64,000 nucleotides of DNA from Flavobacterium sp. LHD-80 (GCF_030929605.1 NZ_JAVFVS010000012.1:62001-126000); one strand, 5' to 3'; counted from the first letter of the stretch, positions 15,760-25,723 are shown. The notes: generated by a model from the letters alone, not told the origin. Made by a program: numbers and translations.

Positions 15760-17325
15760 TTACCAGCCAGTATTTTGTTGGATACCTAGGTTAGTATTCA
15801 TTTCTAATTGTGGTATTGGCCACAAGAATTTGTAATCAGTTCCTGGAACAGCAGCTACAGGACGTGTAATTGTATAAGCAGCAGTTAAATCAAATGCAGC
15901 TACAGCAGGTACAGCATTAGCAACTTTTGAAGGAATACCGTCGATTGCAACAGATGCAATTGGATCACCTTGTAATCTGTGGATATCTGACCATCTACGT
16001 CCTTCTTGTAAGAACTCAATTCTTCTTTCTTTAAGAATTAAGCTTACCAAATCCGCTTGAGTAGTATATGATGCAGCAGTATACGCCTGAGTTGCAGGAG
16101 TATTTAATGATCTATTTCTAACAGAGTTCAATAAAGTTAAAGCAGTTGGCAAGTTTGCAGCAGATAAACGTGCTTGTGCTTCAGCAACGTTTAAAACAAC
16201 CTCAGCATATCTAATAACTGGAGCTGGATCTGTCATGTTAGTAACATCATAATACTTGTTAGTATATTTAATTCCAGAAGCAGTGTAAATGAATTTTCCG
16301 TCCTGTCTACGTTTGTCATCAGACAACCATTGAGCATCTCTCCAAAGAATTGGACTAATACAAACTAAAGCTCTGTTTTTCAAGACACTTGCTAAAGCAG
16401 CATTAACCTGAGGGTTCATTGTAGAAGTATGTAAAATAGAGAAAATAGATTCTGTATTACCAACATTAGCAGCAAAAGGAGTATATGGATCTGCAGTCAA
16501 TGTATAACGTCCAGTCAATTTAGCACCTTCAGCAATTACATTTGCCCAGTCTCTTTTTTGAAGATAAACTCTAGTTTTGAAAGCAATTGCTGCACCTTTT
16601 GTTGCTCTTCCGATAGACGCAGCATTCGCACCAGCACCTGTAGCAGTAATTAATTTTTCAGCATCATCTAAATCTGCTAAAACTTTAGCATAACATTCAG
16701 CAACAGTGTTTCTTGGTTTATCATCTTCTGCGATAACTTCAGCAGCAGTATTAACACCTACTTCTCTATAGATAACTCCAGGGTGAGTAGCACCAGCAGT
16801 AAAGTTATAAGGTCTAGCAAAATATGTAAGCAACTCAAAGTGAGTAATTGCTCTTAAAAATTTAGCTTGTCCGATATAATCATTAGCAACAGCTTGTGTA
16901 ATAACACCTTTTGCTACAGCATCAGTTGTTCCCTCGATCATAAGGTTACATCTGTTGATCAATTTGTATCCATCAACCCAGTAAAATACGTTATTAGCAG
17001 TTGTTGCATCGTAAGTTGCAGTATACGTCAATTGGTAAAAAGTAGCCATATTAACGACATCTTCTCCTCTTGCCTCACCTTGTTCAACAAATGCAGCACC
17101 CCAAACATAACCTCTACCACCTGTTGCACTTGTAGAGTTATATTGACCAATAGCAGCGGCATTATAAACACCAGACATATAAGATTGAATCAAAGAAGGT
17201 GTTGAAAATGCATCTTTATCAGAAATATTGTTGATAGGCTGCAAATCCAATAGTTTTTCTTCTGTACATGAGCTCATCCCGAGTACAACTACAGAAAGCA
17301 GAATTGTTTTAAATATATTTTTCAT
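15760..17325 (-). CDS. SusD/RagB family nutrient-binding lipoprotein
   Basis: A 521-aa surface lipoprotein that captures ligand and acts as a lid on its SusC partner. The lipobox LLSVVVLGMSSC gives Cys at about residue 20. The mature part begins with EEKLLDLQP, followed by TPR-like helices and the C-terminal SusD signature ILKERRIEFLQEGRRWSDIH. The end (LGIQQNTGW) resembles the usual QNPGY-like tail. It follows SusC by 11 bases. No glycosidase, sigma/anti-sigma pair or hybrid regulator adjoins it, so the ligand cannot be inferred. Confidence 0.93.
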   Translation of the reverse strand: MKNIFKTILLSVVVLGMSSCTEEKLLDLQPINNISDKDAFSTPSLIQSYMSGVYNAAAIGQYNSTSATGGRGYVWGAAFVEQGEARGEDVVNMATFYQLTYTATYDATTANNVFYWVDGYKLINRCNLMIEGTTDAVAKGVITQAVANDYIGQAKFLRAITHFELLTYFARPYNFTAGATHPGVIYREVGVNTAAEVIAEDDKPRNTVAECYAKVLADLDDAEKLITATGAGANAASIGRATKGAAIAFKTRVYLQKRDWANVIAEGAKLTGRYTLTADPYTPFAANVGNTESIFSILHTSTMNPQVNAALASVLKNRALVCISPILWRDAQWLSDDKRRQDGKFIYTASGIKYTNKYYDVTNMTDPAPVIRYAEVVLNVAEAQARLSAANLPTALTLLNSVRNRSLNTPATQAYTAASYTTQADLVSLILKERRIEFLQEGRRWSDIHRLQGDPIASVAIDGIPSKVANAVPAVAAFDLTAAYTITRPVAAVPGTDYKFLWPIPQLEMNTNLGIQQNTGW

Positions 17326-17336
17326 ATGTATTTTTA

Positions 17337-20300
17337 TTATAAACTTACATTTATACCCATTGAGATAACTTTAGAACGAGGAGTTCCATTAATATCAACT
17401 CCAGACGTTTCCATTTCAGGATTAATACCTTTATAATCTGAAATTAACCAGATGTTTTGTCCTTGAACAAAAACTCTAAAGTTATCAACTCCAATTTTCT
17501 CCATTAGAGATTTAGGTAATGTATAACCTAAACTGATGTTATCAAGTGAGATAAAATCACCTTTTTCAACGAAACGAGTTGAAGCACTTCCAGAAAGGTT
17601 AGTAAATGTATTTGAACTTGCGTATAATCTTGGTGTCCATCCGTCTCCAGGATTATCAACACTTTGCCATCTTCCTAAAATCTCAGTTCCGTTGTTGTTG
17701 AAGTTTTGGTTCATTAACTCTCTTCTTGTTGAGTTAAAGATTTTATTTCCTCCACTGAATCTGAACATGAAACCAAAATCAAGATTTTTATATTTCATAG
17801 TAGATGAAACAGATCCGAAATATGTTGGCAATGTATTACCTAAAACTTTTTTATCAGCAGTAGTTAAACTTGACAAACTAGCTGCGTTCATAGCAGCACC
17901 AGGATTAGCTGGATCAAATGTATAATAATTTGAATTATTAAGATTACCTTGTACTAATGTACCATTTGCTTTGTAATAAACTGGGTTACCATTTGCTTTG
18001 TTAACACCCCAGTACTCAAATCCGTATAAAGAGTTGATTGACTCACCTTGTCTGATAATAATATTTGGAGCGATGTTAGTATCTGTAGAAGAACCTCCTA
18101 CAATATCTTGTCCATTATCTAAACCAGTAACCTCATTTTTAGATAATGTTACGTTAGCAGAAACATCCCATGTAAAGTTTGCTGTATTGATAGCTTTGAA
18201 ACTTGCAGCGAATTCATATCCTTGGTTGAACATTTTACCAATGTTAGTATTGATAACACCACCATTAGCACCAGGAATACCAAGAGAAGTATCAACTGGA
18301 CGCGCTAAAACGATTCCATCGATATCATTTTTATAGTAATCAAACTGTAAAGTCAAACGATTATCTAAGAAACCAAAATCAGCACCAAAGTCAACTTTGT
18401 TACTAGTTTCCCATTGTAATATGTTGTTACCATACTGAGTAAAGCCAATACCATTTGCACCACCATAAGGAGCACCAGAAGTAAGACCTTTAGAAGGATA
18501 AGCAGCACCACCTAGTACATCAACGTTACCAACTTCAGAGTAAGATCCTCTTAATTTCAAATCAGAAACCACTTTGCTGATTCCTTCCATAAAGCTTTCT
18601 TTAGACACTGTCCAACCTGCAGAAACTCCAGGGAAGTTATGCCATCTAACATCTTTCTCATATTGAGAAATTCCGTCACGTCTGATCGATCCTTGAATAA
18701 AGTATTTTTCTTTATAGTTATAAGTAACACGACCTAAGTAAGAAATAATTCCTTTTTCAGTAACACCTCCACCAGCATCTTTAGTGTTGAAAGTATTAGA
18801 TACTAAATTTTTATCAAAATAATCACTTAATAAATCACTTCCTTGACCCCATAAAACTTGGCTTCTAGATTTTTGGTATTCAGCAACACCTGTTACACCT
18901 AAGTTATGATCTTCAGCAAAAGTATGCTTGTAGTTCAAGATATTTTGCCAGTTCCATCTCATTAAGTCAGTATTATCTTGATATAAAGTTCCGTTTACAC
19001 CACGACCATCACCATGAACTGGATTCCAGTAGTACATACCATCTGTTGAAGCATTATCAGCACCAACTTGCAATTTAAAACTTAAGTCAGAAGTAATTTT
19101 TGCATTAGCGTAAGTGTTGAATAAGATTCTCGTTGTATTTGACGAGTATTTGTTATGATCAAGAACATAAAGAATATTCGTGATGTTATCTCCTACAGGA
19201 GCTAAGTTATCCCATTGACCAACAGTTGCATTATTTGATGAAAGGTTATATCCAGTTGGATCTAACGCATCATAAATTGGCGTGTTAGGCAATTGTCTGA
19301 TTGTATTAAAGATGTTTCCAGACAATCCACTTGCATTACTATTCAAACCATCAATTTCAGTTCTGTTTACATTGATGTTTGTACCCATACTCAACCATTT
19401 GTTGATTTCCTGATCAATATTAGCTCTAACAGAATATTTCGTCATACTGTTAGACAAGTTGATACCTTCTAATTCTGAATATCCTAAAGATAAATAGTAT
19501 TTAGTTTTGTCTGAACCTCCGCTGAAGTTTAGATTGTGCGTCATTTGTGGCGCATTTCTCAAAACAGCTGATTGCCAATCTGTATTAAATGTATTTCCAA
19601 CTGCCCATGGAGTTTGTCCTGCATTAGTTCTTTTCTCGTTAGAGATAACTAAGAAATCAGGAGTTTCTAAAACATTGTATGTTTTAGCTGCACTAGCAAC
19701 ACCTAATACACTTGAATAATTTACTTTTAAAGTACCTTTTTTTCCTGTTTTAGTTGTAATCAAAATTACACCATTAGCAGCTCTAGAACCATAAATAGCT
19801 GTTGCAGCACCATCTTTTAATACGTCGAAAGATTCGATATCTTCTGGATTAATATCTGCAAGACCATTTGTAGATGTAGCTCCTCCAATATCACCAGAGT
19901 AAATTGGCACACCATCAACAACAATTAATGGATCATTTACACCAGAAATAGTAGAGATACCTCTAATTCTAATTTTTGGAGCAGCTCCAATAAGACCTGT
20001 GTTAGTTAAAACTTGAACTCCAGTTGCTCTACCTGCTAAAACACCTTCGAAAGATGGAGTTACTAAGTTAGCGATGTCTTTTCCAGAAATTTTAGAAATA
20101 GAACCTGTAACTTCTTTTCTTTTCTGAACACCGTAACCTACTACTACTACTTCATTCATTAATTGTGCCTCAGACTCCAACTCCACATTAACTGTGTTTG
20201 AAGTTCCAACAGTTACAGTTTTGTTATTCATACCTACATATGAAAAAACTAAAACGTCTCCTGTTTTCGCTTTTACAGAATAACTTCCGTCAAAATCTGT

Positions 20301-20459
20301 CTGAGTACTAACTTTTGTTCCCTTAACAAGAACATTTACTCCTGGAATAACACCTGTTTTATCAGATACCTTTCCAGTTACAGTTCTCTCTTGAGCGAAA
20401 GAAAACTGCATAGATAACGCTACAAGGAGCGTAAAAATCCATTTAAATTTTAATTTCAT
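17337..20459 (-). CDS. SusC/RagA family TonB-linked outer-membrane protein
   Basis: A 1040-aa TonB-dependent transporter. Signal peptide (to about residue 22, ending FSFAQ), a CarboxypepD_reg-like domain (TVTGKVSDKTGVIPGVNVLV), the SusC signature EVVVVGYGVQKRKEVTGS (about residues 102-120), the plug with IRIRGISTISGVNDPLIVVD, and a 22-strand-type barrel ending ISMGINVSL. It works with the SusD lipoprotein downstream, powered by TonB-ExbBD. There is no N-terminal anti-sigma signalling extension, so ECF control is unlikely. It is the first gene of a two-gene operon. Confidence 0.95.
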   Translation of the reverse strand: MKLKFKWIFTLLVALSMQFSFAQERTVTGKVSDKTGVIPGVNVLVKGTKVSTQTDFDGSYSVKAKTGDVLVFSYVGMNNKTVTVGTSNTVNVELESEAQLMNEVVVVGYGVQKRKEVTGSISKISGKDIANLVTPSFEGVLAGRATGVQVLTNTGLIGAAPKIRIRGISTISGVNDPLIVVDGVPIYSGDIGGATSTNGLADINPEDIESFDVLKDGAATAIYGSRAANGVILITTKTGKKGTLKVNYSSVLGVASAAKTYNVLETPDFLVISNEKRTNAGQTPWAVGNTFNTDWQSAVLRNAPQMTHNLNFSGGSDKTKYYLSLGYSELEGINLSNSMTKYSVRANIDQEINKWLSMGTNINVNRTEIDGLNSNASGLSGNIFNTIRQLPNTPIYDALDPTGYNLSSNNATVGQWDNLAPVGDNITNILYVLDHNKYSSNTTRILFNTYANAKITSDLSFKLQVGADNASTDGMYYWNPVHGDGRGVNGTLYQDNTDLMRWNWQNILNYKHTFAEDHNLGVTGVAEYQKSRSQVLWGQGSDLLSDYFDKNLVSNTFNTKDAGGGVTEKGIISYLGRVTYNYKEKYFIQGSIRRDGISQYEKDVRWHNFPGVSAGWTVSKESFMEGISKVVSDLKLRGSYSEVGNVDVLGGAAYPSKGLTSGAPYGGANGIGFTQYGNNILQWETSNKVDFGADFGFLDNRLTLQFDYYKNDIDGIVLARPVDTSLGIPGANGGVINTNIGKMFNQGYEFAASFKAINTANFTWDVSANVTLSKNEVTGLDNGQDIVGGSSTDTNIAPNIIIRQGESINSLYGFEYWGVNKANGNPVYYKANGTLVQGNLNNSNYYTFDPANPGAAMNAASLSSLTTADKKVLGNTLPTYFGSVSSTMKYKNLDFGFMFRFSGGNKIFNSTRRELMNQNFNNNGTEILGRWQSVDNPGDGWTPRLYASSNTFTNLSGSASTRFVEKGDFISLDNISLGYTLPKSLMEKIGVDNFRVFVQGQNIWLISDYKGINPEMETSGVDINGTPRSKVISMGINVSL

Positions 20460-20486
20460 TTTAATTTATTTTGAATTAGTATGCGA

Positions 20487-20518
20487 CAAACATCTTAATT
20501 ATTTCTTAAAATAACAAA
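20487..20518 (-). promoter_or_regulatory. Candidate susCD promoter
   Basis: On the minus strand TTTG (20518-20515), a 20-base spacer, then GATGTTTG (20494-20487), one base away from TAnnTTTG. The leader would be short, about 22-25 bases. Confidence 0.45.
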
Positions 20519-20653
20519 CTATTTCAACTTAAATTTCCTTAACATTATTAACAAAAGCGTAATGCATTCCCATAAAATATAACTATTCCTAACTTTAAAT
20601 ACTATTTTTCTTTCAAAAAAAGGGAAAAATGCAGTATTTTAAATAGTAAAACG

Positions 20654-20890
20654 TTAATAAATTTTAACATTTAAGGAATTCAATTCGTTAAACTCATAAA
20701 AAACTGCAATATCTTTTATTAAGTTCTTTAAATTGATAGTTTTTTTTGAACTTTTGATAAAAACAAGAGCCAAATACCTAAAAACATCAATTTTTTTCAA
20801 TCTTTTTGAATAATTGTTATTCAAAAATTCAAAAAAAAAGTCCAATTGAGTAAAATTATTAAGAGAAAGTGTAAAAAATTCCAAACTCAA
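20654..20890 (-). CDS. Small hypothetical ORF, doubtful
   Basis: A 78-codon frame starting with ATG, rich in Phe, Leu, Asn and Lys. No domain, signal peptide or clear membrane helix was recognised. The composition (for example FFFEFLNNNYSKRLKK) is what a random frame in AT-rich DNA would give, but its length is somewhat above chance. It could be a remnant of a regulator that once preceded susC; that is speculation. Confidence 0.2.
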   Translation of the reverse strand: MSLEFFTLSLNNFTQLDFFFEFLNNNYSKRLKKIDVFRYLALVFIKSSKKTINLKNLIKDIAVFYEFNELNSLNVKIY

Positions 20891-21017
20891 CGGCCTTTAA
20901 ACTATGGCTAAAGCGTTAAAAACAAATGCTTTTTGACCTAAGACCAGCGAATATTCGTCGTCACTTTATCAATTTTCTGAAATTTTTACAATCTTTGCCA
21001 TGCAAAAAGCTCAAAAA

Positions 21018-21677
21018 ATGCTCGAAAAGAATTTCTCAGGATTTATTTTAGAAACCGGAACCGATGAAGCTGGACGAGGATGTCTTGCCGGACCGGTAAC
21101 TGCAGCAGCGATAATTCTGCCTCAAGATTTTGAAAATCAAATTTTAAATGATAGTAAGCAGTTGTCCGAAAAAACTAGAGCGCTTTTAAAACCTATTATC
21201 GAACAGCAGGCAGTATGCTTTGCAGTCACGCATTTATTTCCTGATGAAATTGACGAAATAAATATCCTAAATGCATCTATGAAAGGAATGCAAGAATGCA
21301 TTTTAAAATTAAAACATGTTCCAGAATATATTATTGTAGATGGCAACCGTTCTCTAAATGCAAAACTTGGACTGAAAAATACTTTTGGGAAACAATTTTC
21401 TTCGACTGAAATTGAATTACTAAAATCAATTCCGAATCAAAGCATTATTAAAGGTGATGCAAAATACCTAAGTATTGCAGCAGCTTCGGTTTTAGCAAAA
21501 ACGTATCGCGATGAATACATGGATCAAATTCATGAAGAATTCCCAATGTACAATTGGAAACAAAATAAAGGCTACCCTACCAAAGAGCATCGAGAAGCAA
21601 TCAAAAAATACGGAACCACAAAATATCACCGTATGAGTTTTAGGCTTTTGCCAGAACAACTCACTCTAGAATTCTAA
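21018..21677 (+). CDS. rnhB: Ribonuclease HII
   Basis: RNase HII (219 aa from this start) cuts the RNA strand of RNA-DNA hybrids and removes single ribonucleotides from DNA. The active site is complete: TDEAGRGCLAGPV (Asp, Glu), a later Asp in EYIIVDGNRSL, and KGDAKYLSIAAASVLAKTYRD. An ATG at 21000 is in frame, but a -7-like element (AATCTTTG, 20990-20997) directly before it would place transcription at or after that codon. The ATG at 21018 (MLEKNFSG) also matches the family N-terminus, so I prefer it. Confidence 0.94.
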   Translation: MLEKNFSGFILETGTDEAGRGCLAGPVTAAAIILPQDFENQILNDSKQLSEKTRALLKPIIEQQAVCFAVTHLFPDEIDEINILNASMKGMQECILKLKHVPEYIIVDGNRSLNAKLGLKNTFGKQFSSTEIELLKSIPNQSIIKGDAKYLSIAAASVLAKTYRDEYMDQIHEEFPMYNWKQNKGYPTKEHREAIKKYGTTKYHRMSFRLLPEQLTLEF

Positions 21678-21680
21678 TAA

Positions 21681-21716
21681 AAAAAGCGACCTATATATTA
21701 AGTTCGCTTTTTTTTA
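21681..21716. terminator. Bidirectional terminator between rnhB and the TonB receptor
   Basis: AAAAAGCGA...TCGCTTTTT arms flank an AT-rich loop, with A-runs on one side and T8 on the other, in the gap between two convergent genes. The stem is short, so strength is moderate. Confidence 0.65.
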
Positions 21717-21722
21717 TAAAAT

Positions 21723-24098
21723 CTAAAATTGAAACTTATATCCAAAATCTGGAGAAAACCCAATTTGGTCTTTTTGATTTATACTATTTGTTAAACGATT
21801 ATACTCTAACGTAAAAACATTTGTATGATTGGTTACATTTTGAAAATCGATATAAAACTGATGGAATCGTTTTTTTGTTTTACTATTGAATTTAACGCCA
21901 AACTTTATGTCTAATCTCAAATACGGATCGTATTGTTTGCTAAATGCATTTGCATCGTCTCTTATTTCATAACCGGCATTGTTTGATGCTTCTAAATCAA
22001 CTGGTGTATAATAACGACCGCCGGCAGTAGTAAATTTAGTATCAATCGAAAATACATTTTTTCTGGCTTTTCCAATTTTAAATTCTTTTCCGCCCAAAAG
22101 ATTAACTACATAACCATTATTAAAAGGAGAATTTCTTTCAACATTGTCGCTTCCTTTATATTTGCTTTCAAAAAGCGAAGTTGTAAACAATGCATAATAT
22201 CCTTCGCTAAAGAATTTTTCAACCGTAAATTCAATTCCTTTATTGTTCCCTGTTCCTTTACTTACTAATGAAGTCTTATCTATAGAATAACCAAAATCTG
22301 CACCCTCAGTCAAAGTAGAATAACTGCTCGGAAACGATTCTACTCCAGCTTTGCTTATATCTTGATAATAAACCTCTACTTTTCCTCGCCATTTTTGAGC
22401 TAAACGAACATCATATCCTAAAACATAATGTTGACTTTGAACTAAATCTAAATTTTTATTAGTCTGAACTTGGCTTCCGCCAAGAGATTCATTTAAGAAC
22501 AAAATCGGAACAGGAACACTTTGATGGTGCATTCCGTAACCAAAACTAATTGTGTTTTTTGAATTTACTGCATACGACAGTGCCGTTCTGGGCTCAACAA
22601 CAAATTCTTTATTAATTGAAAAATACTGCCCGTGAATACCTGCGTTGAAAGTTAATTTTTCCGTCAAGCGGAATTGCCCTTGCGCAAAAGGCTGTACAAT
22701 ATTATAACTTCCATTATTATCAATCAATTGAACAAAATCGGGATAACCGTCTCCGTCAGAATCTTGCTGACGTTCTCTCGAAGTCATTTTCGCATCTAGA
22801 TTATAATGTTCAAAAAGTAAACCTGCCCTGAAAGTTATTTTTTTGCTGATTTTAGAATTAAATAAAGTTGAAAACGTAATTCGGTTTTCAGCATTATTAA
22901 TATCCGTAAAAGGCAATCTATTTTCACTTGGCGTATTGTAATCAAAATAACGGTAATTCTCATAGGAGTTTTTTGAATTCGCTGCGCCAATGATGGTCTT
23001 CAAATATGATTTTGTACCAATTTCTAAATTATGCTTCAACCCAATAGAAGCAAATCCCGATGTAACATAACCATCTTCATCCTGTGCCGCAAAAGGATCT
23101 TCTTTATCAATTTTATCGCCCAAAAAATCAATATCCGAAGTTCCGTAAATTCCAAAAACAGAAAAGTTTCCTAATTTACTTTTTCCCAAATCAACATTAA
23201 AACTGATATCACTATAATTAGGTTGTGCATCTGTTCCAGCTAAGCCCAAAATCCCAACAAAGCCATAACGAGCGGAAGCTACAAATGAACCTCCTTTTTT
23301 GCCTAAAGGACCTTCAGCCATAAATTCCAAACCCGGATACGCACCAGCACTAATCATAAATTCATAATTGTCTGGATTTCCTTTTCTAAAACTTAAATCA
23401 AAAACACCGCTAATTGCATTTCCATATTCTGCTGGAAAAGCCGAAGTTAAAAAATCAGAATTGGCTAAAAGATTGGGGTTTAATGCCGAAACGGGTCCGC
23501 CTGTAGTTCCTAAAGTTGAAAAGTGATTTGGACTAGGAACTGGCATTCCTTCAATTCGCCACAACATTCCCGAAGGTGAATTCCCACGAACTACAATATC
23601 ATTTCGGCTGTCATCTCCGGTCGAAACTCCAGCAAAATTAGAAACTAAACGTGCTACATCGCTTCGGCCTCCGGCAAATCTAGTTACTTCTTCGGTTGTG
23701 AATTGCTTTGTTGAAACGAGTGCCATTTTATTAATGGGCTTCGCTTTACTTGAACCCGAAGTCACAACAATTTCATCTAATGTATTAAACTTTTCAATTA
23801 GTGCGATTGTTACTAAATTATCTTTTCCTGTTGTAACATCAAGATCAGCTATAGAGGTATCTTCATAACCTGAAAAACGGATGTTCAGCGTTTGCCTTCC
23901 TAGCGGAATATTTGTTAATTTAAAAACGCCTTCAACATCAGAAACGGCTTGAATATTATCATTTCCAGCCAAAGAAACAATTGCGCCCGAAATAGGTTTT
24001 TCAGATTGTTTATCAACTATTTTACCTTTGACAGTTCCTGTCTGAGCGTAAAAAATCAAGCCGAAAAAATTAAAAAAAATCAGAAATATACTTTTCAT
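21723..24098 (-). CDS. TonB-dependent receptor with carboxypeptidase-like domain
   Basis: A 791-aa outer-membrane receptor. The signal peptide ends near YAQ (residue 19), then TGTVKGKIVDKQSEKPISGA (CarboxypepD_reg-like, to about 95), a plug domain with NTLDEIVVTSGSSKAKP and NDIVVRGNSPSGMLWRIEG, and a barrel ending FSPDFGYKFQF. It lacks the SusC length and has no SusD partner, so it belongs to the single-component receptors. Substrate is unknown. A -7 element sits at 24125-24132. A Crp/Fnr-type regulator lies immediately upstream in the same direction and might control it. Confidence 0.9.
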   Translation of the reverse strand: MKSIFLIFFNFFGLIFYAQTGTVKGKIVDKQSEKPISGAIVSLAGNDNIQAVSDVEGVFKLTNIPLGRQTLNIRFSGYEDTSIADLDVTTGKDNLVTIALIEKFNTLDEIVVTSGSSKAKPINKMALVSTKQFTTEEVTRFAGGRSDVARLVSNFAGVSTGDDSRNDIVVRGNSPSGMLWRIEGMPVPSPNHFSTLGTTGGPVSALNPNLLANSDFLTSAFPAEYGNAISGVFDLSFRKGNPDNYEFMISAGAYPGLEFMAEGPLGKKGGSFVASARYGFVGILGLAGTDAQPNYSDISFNVDLGKSKLGNFSVFGIYGTSDIDFLGDKIDKEDPFAAQDEDGYVTSGFASIGLKHNLEIGTKSYLKTIIGAANSKNSYENYRYFDYNTPSENRLPFTDINNAENRITFSTLFNSKISKKITFRAGLLFEHYNLDAKMTSRERQQDSDGDGYPDFVQLIDNNGSYNIVQPFAQGQFRLTEKLTFNAGIHGQYFSINKEFVVEPRTALSYAVNSKNTISFGYGMHHQSVPVPILFLNESLGGSQVQTNKNLDLVQSQHYVLGYDVRLAQKWRGKVEVYYQDISKAGVESFPSSYSTLTEGADFGYSIDKTSLVSKGTGNNKGIEFTVEKFFSEGYYALFTTSLFESKYKGSDNVERNSPFNNGYVVNLLGGKEFKIGKARKNVFSIDTKFTTAGGRYYTPVDLEASNNAGYEIRDDANAFSKQYDPYLRLDIKFGVKFNSKTKKRFHQFYIDFQNVTNHTNVFTLEYNRLTNSINQKDQIGFSPDFGYKFQF

Positions 24099-24124
24099 TT
24101 TACTTTGCTTTATAGTTATAAAAG

Positions 24125-24132
24125 CAAAAGTA
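24125..24132 (-). promoter_or_regulatory. -7 element of the TonB-dependent receptor
   Basis: TACTTTTG on the minus strand, a perfect TAnnTTTG, 26 bases before the start codon. No clear -33 TTG. Confidence 0.45.
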
Positions 24133-24164
24133 AAACCCCGAAATTTCTTAAAAATTGACTTGTG

Positions 24165-24746
24165 TTAAGATTTACTGTTCAATGTTATTCTTGTCCTGAT
24201 TCGGCTTAAACTTTCTGGCTGAATTCCTAAATAACTTGCGATATGTTTAAGAGAAACACGCTCTACAACTTTTGGGCAATATTTTAAAAAACGCAAATAA
24301 CGTTCTTCGTGAGACAGCAGTGACATTGCCATATTTCGTCCAGTTAAACCTTTAATAGTTCGCTCCATCATAATGCGCAAAAAGGCATTAAAAACAGGAT
24401 ATTCTGCAACCAGTTTTTCGAAATCATGTTTATAAGCCAAATACACAACACAATCTTCAAGAGCTTCAATATTTAATAATGAAGGTTTTCCATATAAAAA
24501 GCTTTCAAAATCAGAATACCAATCGTTTTCAAAGAAGAAATTTCCAGTCGATTCGACTCCATCAACTAAATAATAATAACGAATGCAGCCTTCTGCCACA
24601 AAAATCCCGAAATTACAGACATCGCCTTCAACCAAAAGGTGCTCGTTTCTTTTAACTTTTTTTAACCTAAGTATGTTTTTAAATGCCATACTTTCGACTT
24701 CGTTAAACTCAATCATTCGGGATAAATCTGTAATTACGCTCTGCAT
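24165..24746 (-). CDS. Crp/Fnr family transcriptional regulator
   Basis: A 193-aa protein with an N-terminal cyclic-nucleotide-binding-like beta-roll (about 20-115, including NEHLLVEGDVCNFGIFVAEG). A C-terminal helix-turn-helix reads VSLKHIASYLGIQPESLSRIR, with its recognition helix on residues PESLSRIR. There is no cysteine cluster, so it is not an Fe-S Fnr. The effector is unknown; many Bacteroidota members of this group lack the cAMP-contact residues. It lies 66 bases upstream of the TonB-dependent receptor, which it may regulate. Confidence 0.9.
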   Translation of the reverse strand: MQSVITDLSRMIEFNEVESMAFKNILRLKKVKRNEHLLVEGDVCNFGIFVAEGCIRYYYLVDGVESTGNFFFENDWYSDFESFLYGKPSLLNIEALEDCVVYLAYKHDFEKLVAEYPVFNAFLRIMMERTIKGLTGRNMAMSLLSHEERYLRFLKYCPKVVERVSLKHIASYLGIQPESLSRIRTRITLNSKS

Positions 24747-24871
24747 GATTTTTAGGTTTTTGAAAACTTAACTGGTATTTAAAAACATATAACTGAAACT
24801 ATTAAAAAAAATTGCCCCAGAAACACGTATCTAACAGAAATATAACAAATTACAGAAAAATTTACAGTTTA

Positions 24872-25723
24872 TTATTTCTTGCTTTTCAAGAATTCAGCAA
24901 ACTGTTTTGTATCATAATAAAATGGTCGAATTGCAGTAATTTTTCCGTTTTTCAAATCAAAATGTTCCGAAATTGGCATAGAAAGTGTCTTGCCAGATTT
25001 CTTTGATTTGCAATTTATTGTAAAATAAATAATCACTTCATTTTTTGAAGCATCACTAAAATAAACGGGTTCTTTCTCGATCTGTAATTCAAAAAATTCA
25101 GTTGATTTTGCAAACATTTTTGTCCATTCAGAAAAACCTACAAAAGTTCCTCCGTATGGCAATCCTGTAGCTTGCGTGTAAACGGCTCCATCTTCAATTA
25201 ATGTTGCCATGGTATCAAAATCTCTTGTTTTAAAAAGGCATTCGTAATATTTTGCAACTACTTTAAAATTTTCAGCCTCAAGATTTTTCAGAACATCTTC
25301 TTCCGATAAAGTGGCCGAATTATCCCAAAAACCAATGATTTTACTAACCTGCCCTTTTCCGTTTAATCTGGCAAAATCACGGCCTGCCATTACTAGTTTA
25401 TTTTTAGAATCAAGGATTTTCCATTCCCAGGTTACATAGTTGTCTTTCACGATTTTTGGTCCAGAACTTAAAACCGCATCGGGAACTTTTTTATAAAATT
25501 CATTGATTACATTGTTCAATGCCACAGCGCCTTTAATAGATGCCGAAGGATCTTCAAAAGTACTATCTTCGAGCCAAATTGATTTAATTAATTTTAGTCG
25601 CGCATCACTGTTTTTTTCTTGCCAGGCTTTTTCATAAATCGTAACAGGATATAATTTATCTTTCTTTTGAGCAAAAAGACCATTAAGCATGAAAAGGAAG
25701 CAAAGGAAGTAAAGTTTTCTCAT
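24872..25723 (-). CDS. Secreted protein with two NTF2/SnoaL-like domains
   Basis: A 283-aa protein with a signal peptide (MRKLYFLCFLFMLNGLFAQ). The N-terminal half (about 20-135) and C-terminal half (about 150-280) each have the helix-then-curved-sheet pattern of SnoaL-like folds, for example KSIWLEDSTFEDPSASIKG and ATLIEDGAVYTQATGLPYGG. This fold hosts small-molecule enzymes or binding proteins, and no catalytic residue can be assigned. It is upstream of the Crp/Fnr gene and separated by about 125 bases. A -7 element TAAATTTG lies at 25770-25777. Confidence 0.7.
   Translation of the reverse strand: MRKLYFLCFLFMLNGLFAQKKDKLYPVTIYEKAWQEKNSDARLKLIKSIWLEDSTFEDPSASIKGAVALNNVINEFYKKVPDAVLSSGPKIVKDNYVTWEWKILDSKNKLVMAGRDFARLNGKGQVSKIIGFWDNSATLSEEDVLKNLEAENFKVVAKYYECLFKTRDFDTMATLIEDGAVYTQATGLPYGGTFVGFSEWTKMFAKSTEFFELQIEKEPVYFSDASKNEVIIYFTINCKSKKSGKTLSMPISEHFDLKNGKITAIRPFYYDTKQFAEFLKSKK

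Larger units (their letters stand above)
20460..20999. other. AT-rich gap between susC and rnhB
   Basis: About 540 bases of very AT-rich sequence between divergently oriented susC and rnhB. It holds the candidate susC promoter near 20487-20518, a near-consensus -7 element just before rnhB, and a weak 78-codon reading frame (20654-20890, minus). Nothing else recognisable was seen. Confidence 0.6.

Noticed and set aside
15760..20459. Polysaccharide utilisation locus with the GH30 enzyme
   Set aside because: The SusCD pair and the GH30 gene are about 24 kb apart with unrelated genes between, and neither has PUL-type regulators.
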